Shown here piece after piece: positions 1-7,516 of a DNA stretch of 53,624 nucleotides (its first letter is position 1; each line of letters opens with the position of its first letter). The stretch comes from Candidatus Auribacterota bacterium (GTDB taxonomy: Bacteria > Auribacterota > Tritonobacteria > UBA1439). The position numbers and the translations under genes were made by a program. The stretch lies in assembly GCA_026392035.1 (NCBI GenBank), contig JAPLCX010000067.1, positions 1 to 53,624 on the forward strand, written 5' to 3'. The notes below the pieces were generated by a model, which saw only the letters and a program-made list of their open reading frames with translations, did not search any database and was not told the origin of the DNA.

Positions 1-195
1 GGGAGCAGTCTGTGTATATACGCCATCTGCGTGCCTTTTCGGACTACAGATCCTTTCCATCACATCTGCTACAAGGATGGAGGCTTGTTTTCGGCTGCTA
101 AAATGTTTTTTGCAACCTTACTCGCCGATTTCGGGTTTAATAATATAACCCCCATAATTGATCCATGATATTCCACCCCGTCGGTGGAATGTGCC
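1..195. other. Non-coding flank beyond ruvB
   Basis: I see no gene here. A hairpin at 171-191 (ATTCCACC, 5-nt loop, GGTGGAAT) lies just past the ruvB stop and could weakly terminate the leftward operon, but no T-run follows it on the minus strand. Confidence 0.4.
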
Positions 196-1218
196 TCAGA
201 ACATCTCGCCCTGGGATGGGCGGTCTTTCCCCTTCACGCCGAACTGCGCGTATGCCTTATCTGTCGCCATGCGCCCCTGAGACGTCCGCTTGAGGTATCC
301 CTGCTGGATCAGGTAGGGCTCATACACCTCCTCGAGCGTACCCGCCTCCTCCCCCACGGCAACCGCAAGGCTCCCGATCCCCACGGGGCCGCCGCTGAAA
401 TGATGGATGATCGTTCTGATGAGCCGCTTATCCATCTCATCCAGACCATGCTCGTCCACATCGAGCATCGCGAGCGCCGCATCAGCCACCTCGGGCGTGA
501 TCCTGTTCCCCGCCTTCACCTGGGCGTAGTCACGGACGCGGCGCAGGAGATTGTTACCGATGCGGGGAGTCCCGCGCGAGCGGCGGGCGACCTCCGCCGC
601 GCCCTCCTTCGTGATCTCGACGTTCAGGATTCGGGCGCTCCTGAGAATGATCTGCTCCAGGTCCGTCACCGAATAGTAGTCCAGCCGGACCGCCATCCCA
701 AAGCGCGAGCGGAGGGGGGCGCTGAGCAGGCCGCTCCTCGTCGTGGCGCCGATGAGCGTGAAGCGGGCCAGGTTGAGGCGGACGCTCCGCGCGTTCGGCC
801 CCTGGTCGATGATGATATCCAGCGTGAAGTCCTCCATCGCGGGGTAGAGGTATTCCTCAATTACTTTACTCAAGCGGTGTATCTCGTCGATGAAGATGAT
901 ATCGCCCTGCTCAAGATTGGTGAGGAGGCCCGCGAGGTCGCCCGCCTTCTCGATCACCGGCCCCGAGGTCGCCTTGATATTCGCTCCCATCGCTTTCGCG
1001 ATGATATAGGCGAGCGTCGTCTTCCCCAGCCCCGGCGGCCCGGAAAAGAGCGTGTGCTCGAGCGCCTCGCCACGCTCGCGCGCGGCACGTATAAAAATCC
1101 CAAGGCGCTCCTTGATTTTCTCCTGGCCGATGAAATCGTTGAAGTCGGCAGGCCGCAAGGTGAGGTCAAGCTGGACGTCTTTTTCGTGCAGCGCCTTCTG
1201 AATGAACTGCTCAGCCAT
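196..1218 (-). CDS. ruvB: Holliday junction branch migration ATPase RuvB
   Basis: RuvB is the hexameric AAA+ motor that, loaded by RuvA, drives branch migration of Holliday junctions. From the chosen start at 1218 the protein is 340 aa, the usual family length. Visible motifs are Walker A GPPGLGKT (about residues 60-67), Walker B with DEIH (about 111-114), the sensor region GATTRSG and the C-terminal winged helix. An upstream in-frame ATG at 1287 would add 23 residues that do not look like RuvB, so MAEQFIQ is preferred. The start overlaps the stop of the preceding small gene in the string ATGGCTGA, indicating translational coupling. It is the last gene of the yebC-ruvC-ruvA-ruvB series. Confidence 0.97.
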   Translation of the reverse strand: MAEQFIQKALHEKDVQLDLTLRPADFNDFIGQEKIKERLGIFIRAARERGEALEHTLFSGPPGLGKTTLAYIIAKAMGANIKATSGPVIEKAGDLAGLLTNLEQGDIIFIDEIHRLSKVIEEYLYPAMEDFTLDIIIDQGPNARSVRLNLARFTLIGATTRSGLLSAPLRSRFGMAVRLDYYSVTDLEQIILRSARILNVEITKEGAAEVARRSRGTPRIGNNLLRRVRDYAQVKAGNRITPEVADAALAMLDVDEHGLDEMDKRLIRTIIHHFSGGPVGIGSLAVAVGEEAGTLEEVYEPYLIQQGYLKRTSQGRMATDKAYAQFGVKGKDRPSQGEMF

Positions 1219-1513
1219 TGTCTCCGTGCTCCCCGGGTGTGATCGCACGACCATTATCCATATCCGCGCCGCGCGCATCCTGCGCAATGCCCTCGATCAG
1301 TTCCCGCGCCTCGCCCGCCTGCGCATCAGGGACCAGCACGTGGTAGAGGGAACAGGGCGTGGGCTGGTACATGGCCAGGTGCGGCCCTGACGCAAATGCC
1401 CCGAACGGATCGCGCGCGCGCACGATCGCCGTCAGCCCTTCGGCCGACAGTATATTTCGCACCATCTCCGCCATGGAGAGGTATTTATGAGTGTACACCA
1501 CCACCGGTTCCAT
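1211..1513 (-). CDS. Small DUF2007-type protein between ruvA and ruvB
   Basis: A 100-aa protein starting [18 protein letters not shown]. The N-terminal pattern (hydrophobic strand, helix, then [14 protein letters not shown]) and a later [15 protein letters not shown] helix resemble the small DUF2007 'putative signal transducing protein' fold, a ferredoxin-like domain of unknown role. The start at 1513 is chosen because GAGGGAG lies about 7 bases upstream; a longer reading to 1558 has no clear ribosome site. Its TGA overlaps the ruvB ATG, so the two are probably co-translated. The C-terminal 25 residues are rich in Asp/Gly and look unstructured. Function is unknown; the family assignment is by pattern only. 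Confidence 0.8.
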   Translation of the reverse strand: MEPVVVYTHKYLSMAEMVRNILSAEGLTAIVRARDPFGAFASGPHLAMYQPTPCSLYHVLVPDAQAGEARELIEGIAQDARGADMDNGRAITPGEHGDNG

Positions 1514-1756
1514 CAGTGCTCCCTCACTCGCCAGATAGGCACGAACTTCCAAATCCAAACCTCAAACTTCAAAACAAATTCCAACTTCCAACATCAAAAT
1601 CCCAATCCAGCATAACCTGATCATCGGCTGCGCATGAATATGTCCTTTCTGATTTTGGATTTGGGTTTTGTTTCGGATTTTGAAGTTTGCGGTTTTGATT
1701 TCCTGTAATGCTTCTTGAGTTATATTGCATATCATACATCTGCTCAGTGCTCTGCC
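1514..1756. repeat. AT-rich low-complexity spacer
   Basis: No gene. The plus strand has purine-poor text (about 1545-1610) made of variants of AACTTCCAA and AAACTTCAAAAC. It is followed by reverse-type text (about 1645-1710) made of TTTTGGATTTGGG variants. The two halves are loosely complementary, so the spacer resembles the other inverted-repeat spacers in the window. Confidence 0.4.
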
Positions 1757-2347
1757 TCACGCCGGTTTCAGCGCCTCGCGGATGAGCTTCTCCACGTCCC
1801 CCGGCGTGCCTATCCTCTGCAGCGCCGCGTGGATCGCCTTCTGCGCTTCTGAGTGCGTGTAGCCGAGCGAAATGAGGGCGCGCACGGCGTCGTCTATCAC
1901 CCGGTCATGGGGAGACACCCCAGGTCTTCCCGCGACGGCCTCCAGTCTTCCGATCTTATCCTTCAGCTCGACGATGAGGCGCTCGGCCTTCTTCCTCCCT
2001 ATCCCGGGCACCACGGCGAGCATGTGAGCGCTGCCCTGGCTCACCGCCGCGCAAAAATTCTGGGGAGAGATGCCGCTCAAAATGCTCATCGCAATCTTCG
2101 GGCCGATCCCCGAAACCCCCAGCAGCAGCCGGAAGAGGCTCCGCTCCTCCTCCGTCATGAAGCCATAGAGCACCATCCCGTCTTCCCTGACGTGGAGGTG
2201 CGTGAGTATCGTGATGCGCTCACCCTTCTTCGGCAAGCGGTCGAAGCTGCTCAGCGGTATCACCAGCTCATAACCGACGCCGTTCACTCCGACGACGATG
2301 CCGGTCGGCTGAGCCCCGAGGAGTTCCCCATGCAAAAACGTTATCAT
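1757..2347 (-). CDS. ruvA: Holliday junction DNA helicase subunit RuvA
   Basis: RuvA binds the four-way junction as a tetramer and recruits RuvB. The 196-aa product has the N-terminal OB domain (MITFLHGELLG), two helix-hairpin-helix motifs (GVSGIGPKIA and VVPGIGRKKA, about residues 70-120) and the mobile C-terminal domain III (VIDDAVRALISLGY...) that contacts RuvB. The start at 2347 follows AAAGGTG; the reading frame stays open further upstream but into repeat sequence. A 192-bp gap to ruvC is filled by an inverted-repeat element (2364-2524), so ruvA may be transcribed through that repeat. Confidence 0.96.
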   Translation of the reverse strand: MITFLHGELLGAQPTGIVVGVNGVGYELVIPLSSFDRLPKKGERITILTHLHVREDGMVLYGFMTEEERSLFRLLLGVSGIGPKIAMSILSGISPQNFCAAVSQGSAHMLAVVPGIGRKKAERLIVELKDKIGRLEAVAGRPGVSPHDRVIDDAVRALISLGYTHSEAQKAIHAALQRIGTPGDVEKLIREALKPA

Positions 2348-2363
2348 GTCACCTTTAACGTGT

Positions 2364-2524
2364 AACCACAGATAAACACGGATGAACACTGATGAACACA
2401 GATCGAAAAACAACTACATCCTTAAGGTCTAATAAGGCGTACGGCACATTGTCTCCTTTGCACTTCCAACTTTACACTTTCAACCGTCGTAAGTATCTGT
2501 GTGTATCTGTGTTCATCTGTGGTT
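2364..2524. repeat. Intergenic inverted-repeat element (AACCACAGAT type)
   Basis: Perfect 10-bp terminal inverted repeats, AACCACAGAT at 2364-2373 and ATCTGTGGTT at 2515-2524. Similarity continues inward as degenerate ACACAGATGAACAC units. It fills the ruvC-ruvA gap. Similar bracketing recurs at 7248-7335, 22640-22770, 39042-39364 and 50961-51040. Confidence 0.65.
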
Positions 2525-2539
2525 AAAATTGCTTATTCC

Positions 2540-3025
2540 TTACCGCGTGGTATGCGCATGGCAGACGGCGAGCGCGAGGGCATCGGCGGCATCAGCGGGA
2601 CGCGGTTCCTCGCGCATGTTCAGGATCTGCTTCACCATGAATTGGACCTGCTGCTTCTGGGCGCCGCCCCTGCCGAGCACTGCCTGCTTCACCCGGCGGG
2701 GGGCGTACTCAAACACCTCAACGCCCTTCTCCGCGGCGACCAGGATGGCGATCCCCCGCGCCTCTCCCAGCTTGAGTGCGGCCTTCACATTCTTGCAGAA
2801 AAAGAGCCCCTCCACCGCCATCTGGTCAGGTGTGTACGACTCGAATACTTTTTTAAGCTCACGATATATCTTTAAAAATCTATCGGGGAGGGGAGTGCCG
2901 CTGCGGTTGTGGATGCAGCCCCCTCCCACGTAGGAGAGCCGGGATCCCTTCCTCTCTATGATCCCGTAGCCTGTCACCAGTGTTCCGGGATCCACGCCGA
3001 TAATTCTCACGTCGCTTCGCTCCAT
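2540..3025 (-). CDS. ruvC: Crossover junction endodeoxyribonuclease RuvC
   Basis: RuvC is the Holliday junction resolvase, a dimeric RNase H-fold nuclease. From the start at 3025 it is 161 aa. The four catalytic acidic residues are all visible: D12 (GVDPGT), E72 (AVEGLFF), D145 and D148 (DAADALA). The first six residues (MERSDV) precede the usual RuvC N-terminus and are encoded by a dispersed 24-bp repeat that also forms the start of the radical SAM gene at 4910. The yebC stop lies 7 bases upstream, so the two genes form an operon. The frame is open up to 3103, but inside yebC. Confidence 0.96.
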   Translation of the reverse strand: MERSDVRIIGVDPGTLVTGYGIIERKGSRLSYVGGGCIHNRSGTPLPDRFLKIYRELKKVFESYTPDQMAVEGLFFCKNVKAALKLGEARGIAILVAAEKGVEVFEYAPRRVKQAVLGRGGAQKQQVQFMVKQILNMREEPRPADAADALALAVCHAHTTR

Positions 3026-3030
3026 TGCAG
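3007..3030. repeat. 24-bp dispersed repeat covering the ruvC start
   Basis: Read on the minus strand it contains CTGCAATGGAGCGAAGC, including the ruvC ATG. It matches 4892-4915, at the start of the radical SAM gene, in 23 of 24 positions. It resembles part of the common TTGCGAGGAGCGAAGC-type repeat also seen at 38017-38103. Confidence 0.7.
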
Positions 3031-3032
3031 TC

Positions 3033-3788
3033 CTACTGCTTCTCCACCTCCTCGAGTATCTCATCGGGAATATCAAAATTCGAAGAGACGCTCTGCACGT
3101 CATCGTGATCTTCGAGCTCCCCCATCAGCTCGAGGAGCTGGTGCGCCTCTTTCCCGGCCACCCGGATGGTGCTCTTGGGCACGAGCGAGATCTCGGCGAC
3201 GGAGTATTTAATCCCTTTCCCATCGAGCGCGCGCTTCACCCCCTCGAGCTTGTCGGGAACCGTGTAGATCTCGAAGACATCCTTCTCCTCAGCGCTGAAA
3301 TCCTCCGCGCCCGCTTCAAGGGCGATCGAGAAGAGCTTTTCCTCATCGATCACCTTTTTGTCCACCGTGATCATCCCCTTCTTAATAAAGTTCCAGGCGA
3401 CGGAACCCGCCCCTCCCATATGCCCGTTCTTCTTGTCAAAGATATTGCGGATTTCCGAGGCGGTGCGGTTTTTATTGTCAGAGAGGCAATTTACCATGAT
3501 CGCCACTCCACCCGGACCGTACCCCTCGTAGGCGACCTCCTCGTAGCTCACGCCAGGCAGCTCGCCGGTCCCTTTTTTGATCGCCTTCTCGACATTGTCG
3601 GAAGGCATATTGACCGCCTTCGCATTGAGGATGACCGCGCGCAGGCGGGGATTGCTGTCGGGGTCGCCGCCGCCGGCCCGCGCCGCCACGGAGATCTCGC
3701 GCACGATCTTTGAGAATATCTGCCCCCGCTTCGCGTCGAGCGCGCCCTTCTTGTGTTTGATGCTCGCCCATTTTGAATGTCCGCTCAT
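3033..3788 (-). CDS. yebC: YebC/PmpR/TACO1 family protein
   Basis: A 251-aa member of the YebC family, recognised by the invariant N-terminus MSGHSKWASIKHKKGALDAKRGQ and the GGGDPDSNPRLR segment. Family members are described as DNA-binding transcriptional regulators and, in mitochondria and more recently in bacteria, as factors helping ribosomes translate polyproline stretches. A clear ribosome site (GGAGGAAGG) lies about 7 bases before the ATG. It is the first gene of the yebC-ruvC-ruvA-ruvB series, an arrangement seen in many bacteria. A translation role would suit this genome, whose window carries a protein with hundreds of Thr-Pro residues; that link is inference. Confidence 0.96.
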   Translation of the reverse strand: MSGHSKWASIKHKKGALDAKRGQIFSKIVREISVAARAGGGDPDSNPRLRAVILNAKAVNMPSDNVEKAIKKGTGELPGVSYEEVAYEGYGPGGVAIMVNCLSDNKNRTASEIRNIFDKKNGHMGGAGSVAWNFIKKGMITVDKKVIDEEKLFSIALEAGAEDFSAEEKDVFEIYTVPDKLEGVKRALDGKGIKYSVAEISLVPKSTIRVAGKEAHQLLELMGELEDHDDVQSVSSNFDIPDEILEEVEKQ

Positions 3789-3929
3789 AATCGCCTTCCT
3801 CCAGTTTGGTGAAAGATCTCTTGATCCTCCAGAATTTTAGCCCATTTCACGCGCCCACAGAAGCAGAATTACGCATCAGCTCTGTGCTGCTCTCTATCAC
3901 CAGAAACCAGTAACCCAAAACTGCTTTTG

Positions 3930-4910
3930 TCACACATTGCCCTCCATCGCCGCTCCTACAAACTGCTCCTCCCCCTCTGCATGGGACCACTCCTGAATCC
4001 ATCCGTTTTCCAACCCGTACATCGCGAGGGCGTCGACCCCCTCGGAAAACTCATCCTCGGTCACCGGCCGCCCCAGCAAGGCATCGCGGGAGGCACGATG
4101 GCACGGTGTGTACTGGCTCATCAGGCTCACCGCCGCCCGGGGAGAAATCTCCTGAGCTATGAACCGAAAGATCTCGGGCGTGCCGCTCAGGTCATTGGGG
4201 AGGACGAGATGCCTGATGATCAATCCCTTCCTGGCAATACCAGACTCATCAGTCGCGAGCCCGCCAACCTGCTCCCACATCTCACGGATGGCGGCTCGGT
4301 TGATCACGGGGTAGTCACGGGCGCCGGAATATCTGGCCGCTCTATCAGGTGAATTATACCGCATATCGGCAAGGTAGATATCCACGCAGCCGTCGAGGAT
4401 GCGGAGTGTTTCGAGTGACTCGTACCCGCTCGTATTGTAAACGATGGGGAGATCAAAACCCTCACCCGCCGCGAGGGCGAGGGCGGAGAGGATCTGCGGC
4501 AAAAAATGCGACGGGGTGACCCAGTTGACGTTGTGGCACCCCTGCTGTTTCAGCGCGAGGAACATCAGGGCGAGCTCCTCTGACGACACCTCGGCGCCTT
4601 CTCCCTCCTGGCTGAATTTATAATTTTGGCAATAGGCGCAGCGCATCGTGCAGCCGCTCAAAAATACCGTACCCGAACCGCCCGATCCCGTGAGGGGCGG
4701 CTCTTCGCCGAAATGCGGCCCGTACCGGAAGACCTTCGCGGCCACGCCAGACCGGCAGAACCCCTTCTCCCCCCTCGCCCGCACCGCTCCGCACCCGCGA
4801 GGGCAGAGGCGGCAGGGAGACTGGAGCTCGCGGGCGTGTTCGAGACGGTGCGCGAGTTCACCCGAGCGATGGAGATTCAGGTAGGAAGGGATCACGTTGC
4901 TTCGCTCCAT
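3930..4910 (-). CDS. Radical SAM protein, PflX/PflA-like
   Basis: A 326-aa radical SAM enzyme. The 4Fe-4S cluster motif CTMRCAYC gives C87, C91 and C94. An additional N-terminal cysteine group (CRLCPRGC at about 33-40, then C52) is typical of the PflX-like branch related to pyruvate formate-lyase activating enzymes. The NWVTPSH segment and the C-terminal YTPCHRA segment also fit. The substrate is unknown; no glycyl radical enzyme lies in this window. The start codon sits in the same dispersed repeat as that of ruvC (4892-4915), so the first residues, MERSNV, may be repeat-derived. It lies 76 bases after the EF-G-like gene on the same strand. Confidence 0.88.
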   Translation of the reverse strand: MERSNVIPSYLNLHRSGELAHRLEHARELQSPCRLCPRGCGAVRARGEKGFCRSGVAAKVFRYGPHFGEEPPLTGSGGSGTVFLSGCTMRCAYCQNYKFSQEGEGAEVSSEELALMFLALKQQGCHNVNWVTPSHFLPQILSALALAAGEGFDLPIVYNTSGYESLETLRILDGCVDIYLADMRYNSPDRAARYSGARDYPVINRAAIREMWEQVGGLATDESGIARKGLIIRHLVLPNDLSGTPEIFRFIAQEISPRAAVSLMSQYTPCHRASRDALLGRPVTEDEFSEGVDALAMYGLENGWIQEWSHAEGEEQFVGAAMEGNV

Positions 4911-4915
4911 TGCAG
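4892..4915. repeat. 24-bp dispersed repeat covering the radical SAM gene start
   Basis: Second copy of the repeat at 3007-3030, with one mismatch. On the minus strand it includes AATGGAGCGAAGC with the start ATG. Confidence 0.7.
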
Positions 4916-4986
4916 ATTGCAGATTGGAAATTTCAAATTTGCACTTTCCAATTTACAATTTACAATTCGGCATCCGAAGGATGCCG

Positions 4987-7020
4987 TTACTTCTCTTCCT
5001 TCTTCGCCTGGAACTGGGCGACAATTCTGGGGATCAGCGCGGAGGGAAGCTCCTCATAGGAGGAGAACTCCATTTCAAACGTGCCGCGCCCGCCGGTGAG
5101 CGACCGGAGCTCCGTGCAGTAGCGGAGCATCTCGGCGAGGGGGACCTGCGCCTTGATCTTCTGAAGTTCACCGATCTGCTCCATCCCCATGATGCGCCCG
5201 CGCTTGCTGTTCAGGTCCCCGGTAATCGCGCCCATGTACTCAGCGGGGACGGTCACCTCGAGATTATAGATCGGCTCGAGGAGGATAGGCCGCGCCTTGG
5301 CCATCCCGTCCTTGAACGCCTTCGACCCCGCGAGCTCGAACGCCATGTTGGACGAGTCGACGTCGTGAAAGGACCCGTCGTAGCAGCTGACGCGGAAGTC
5401 CACGACCGGGAAGCCCGCGACGACCCCGGCCCCCGTCGCCCCCCGCACCCCCTTCTCGATCGCGGGGAGGAAACTCTTCGGGATCGTTCCGCCGACGATG
5501 TCGTCCACGAACTCGAACCCGCTCCCCCTCCCCATCGGCTCGACCTTGAGGAACACCTCGGCGTACTGGCCGCGGCCGCCGGTCTGCTTCTTGTGCCGCT
5601 CGTGCCCCTCGGCGGGTATCATAATGGTTTCCTTGTAGGGGACGGCGGGCGTGCGCAGGTCAACCTCCACCCCGAACTTGTTCTTCAGCCTCTGGACCGC
5701 CGTCTCGATGTGCAGGTCGCCCATCCCCGTCAGGATAAACTCCTTCGTCTCGCTGTTCCGGACTGCCTTGAGCGTCGGATCGTCCTGCGTGATCCGGTGG
5801 AGGCCGGTGGCAATTTTCTCCTCCTCTCCGCGCTTCTTCGAGTAGACCGCGAATGAAATCACCGGCTTCGGCAGCCAGAGCGGAGGGAACTCGACCGGTC
5901 GGCCCTCCGCCGTGAGGCTGTTGCCCACCAATGTATTCTTGAGTTTCGCGACGGCGATGATATCCCCGGGGCCGCCCTCTTCGACGGAGATCTGTTCCTT
6001 CCCCTTGATCAGGTAGAGGTGCCCGAAGCGCTCGCTCTTCTGGACGGAGGCGTTATAGAAGGATGTGTTCGACTGGATCGTGCCGGAATAGATCCTGAAA
6101 TAGGTCAATTGTCCCACGAACGGGTCCGTGACGCTCTTGAACACCAGGGCGCTGAAGGGTTCCTGCGGCGCTGGTTTGATGACGGCCTCACCGACCTTGA
6201 TCTCCCCACTGTCAGCGGGCGAGGGGAGCAGCGTGCAGATGGTGTCGAGGAGCTCCCGAATCCCGGTTTCTTTTTCAGCAGAAACGCAGAGCACGGGGAC
6301 AAGGGAGCCGGCCTGTACCGCCCTCCGCAGAGCAGGGGCCAGTTCCTCCGGCGAGAGGCTGCCCGCCTCGAGGTACTTCTCGAGGAGCGAGTCGTCTGTT
6401 TCCGCCGCCGCCTCCACCAGTTTTTCCTTGATCTTGGCTGCCATTGCCTTCGCGTCGGCATCGAGCGCCTCCGCGCCTTTTCCTGAAAGCAAATCCGCGA
6501 CGCCGCTGAGGGCGCTCTGCTTCCCGACGGGGAAGAAGAGGGGGACGCACTTCTCTCCAAAATTGTGCCTGATGAATTCCAGGCATCTCCCGTAGTCCGC
6601 GTTTTCCTTATCAAGCCTGCTGATCACGATCATCCGCGGCAGGCGGTGCACATCGGCGAATTTCCAGACGCGCATGGTGCCGACATCGACGCCGGACACC
6701 GCGTCAACCACCACCAGCGCCGCGTCGGCGACGCGCAGGCTGCACGCCACGTCCCCGATAAAATCCGCGTACCCGGGCGTGTCGATGATGAAGATACTGT
6801 GTTCCTTCCACGTGCAGTGGAGCGGGTGCGACTGGATGCTGATCTTGCGCGACCGCTCCTCGTCGCTCGTGTCCCCAATGGATGATCCAGCGTCAACCCT
6901 GCCATGGCGATCATGCGCCCCGCTGAGAAACATCATCGCATCCAGGAGGCTCGTTTTTCCGCACCCCCCGTGGCCGATGAGCGTGATCGTCCTGACCTTT
7001 TCTACTGGAACTCCCTTCAT
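4987..7020 (-). CDS. EF-G-like translational GTPase (EF-G2 type)
   Basis: A 677-aa multi-domain GTPase related to elongation factor G, but of the divergent bacterial EF-G-like branch. The start at 7020 (MKGVPVEKVRTITLIG) puts the P-loop GHGGCGKTS at residues 16-24. G3 is DTPGYADF (80-87). The switch I/G2 region reads RKISI where classical EF-G has RGITI. G4, normally NKxD, reads SRLD (134-137), which removes the Asn that normally helps read the guanine base. Domains II to V follow, including the YKETI and GGRGQYAEV segments of domain IV. The canonical EF-G is presumably elsewhere. The role of this branch is not established; ribosome recycling or stress roles are known for some EF-G paralogues. 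Confidence 0.9.
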   Translation of the reverse strand: MKGVPVEKVRTITLIGHGGCGKTSLLDAMMFLSGAHDRHGRVDAGSSIGDTSDEERSRKISIQSHPLHCTWKEHSIFIIDTPGYADFIGDVACSLRVADAALVVVDAVSGVDVGTMRVWKFADVHRLPRMIVISRLDKENADYGRCLEFIRHNFGEKCVPLFFPVGKQSALSGVADLLSGKGAEALDADAKAMAAKIKEKLVEAAAETDDSLLEKYLEAGSLSPEELAPALRRAVQAGSLVPVLCVSAEKETGIRELLDTICTLLPSPADSGEIKVGEAVIKPAPQEPFSALVFKSVTDPFVGQLTYFRIYSGTIQSNTSFYNASVQKSERFGHLYLIKGKEQISVEEGGPGDIIAVAKLKNTLVGNSLTAEGRPVEFPPLWLPKPVISFAVYSKKRGEEEKIATGLHRITQDDPTLKAVRNSETKEFILTGMGDLHIETAVQRLKNKFGVEVDLRTPAVPYKETIMIPAEGHERHKKQTGGRGQYAEVFLKVEPMGRGSGFEFVDDIVGGTIPKSFLPAIEKGVRGATGAGVVAGFPVVDFRVSCYDGSFHDVDSSNMAFELAGSKAFKDGMAKARPILLEPIYNLEVTVPAEYMGAITGDLNSKRGRIMGMEQIGELQKIKAQVPLAEMLRYCTELRSLTGGRGTFEMEFSSYEELPSALIPRIVAQFQAKKEEK

Positions 7021-7516
7021 GAGTAATGTCCTTTCTTTGCTTCTGTCCTGGAATAGCGCAACAATGCCATAGCCGACACATAACTTGTCGGCTACAGAGG
7101 TGCTGCAGTCTCCAGCGCGAGAAAGCCGTACTATATCAGGAAAAAAGTGGATGGACAAGAGGAAACGGAGCGGCAGCTAATGAAGGGAGGAGAACTTCTG
7201 GAACAGGATGCACGCAGATAAACGCAGATTACTCACCAGAAACCAGGAACCACAGAGAGCACAGAGGACACAGAGATTGACGTGTGACACAGATTCACAC
7301 AGATAGACACAGATGAACACAGATTATTCAGTGGTAAAAAGATCATCATGCAGTTTGAAAAACTTTCTCAAATAAAAAAGTTTTACACACTTGTAATACA
7401 GAGTGGACGCGGGTATGTTAAAAGAGCAATCCGCGCAAATCCGCGGCTGTAAATCTACGCTGGCCTTATATAAACGTAGGGCTAGGAACGACGGACCCCG
7501 AGCGATGAGCGGTGTC
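7021..7516. other. Long intergenic region with CACAGAT-type repeats
   Basis: I find no gene. The part 7205-7335 is dense in variants of CACAGA (ACCACAGAGAGCACAGAGGACAC and the like). It is loosely bracketed by AACCACAGAG at 7248 and TTCAGTGGT ending at 7335, like the other AACCAC-type elements. The remainder is unremarkable. Confidence 0.5.

Noticed and set aside
184-1242. Long plus-strand frame opposite ruvB
   Set aside because: It is the antisense of a clear RuvB gene in GC-rich DNA; its translation has no family resemblance. The same applies to the frames opposite the EF-G-like gene (4897-5856) and ligA (12159-12860).
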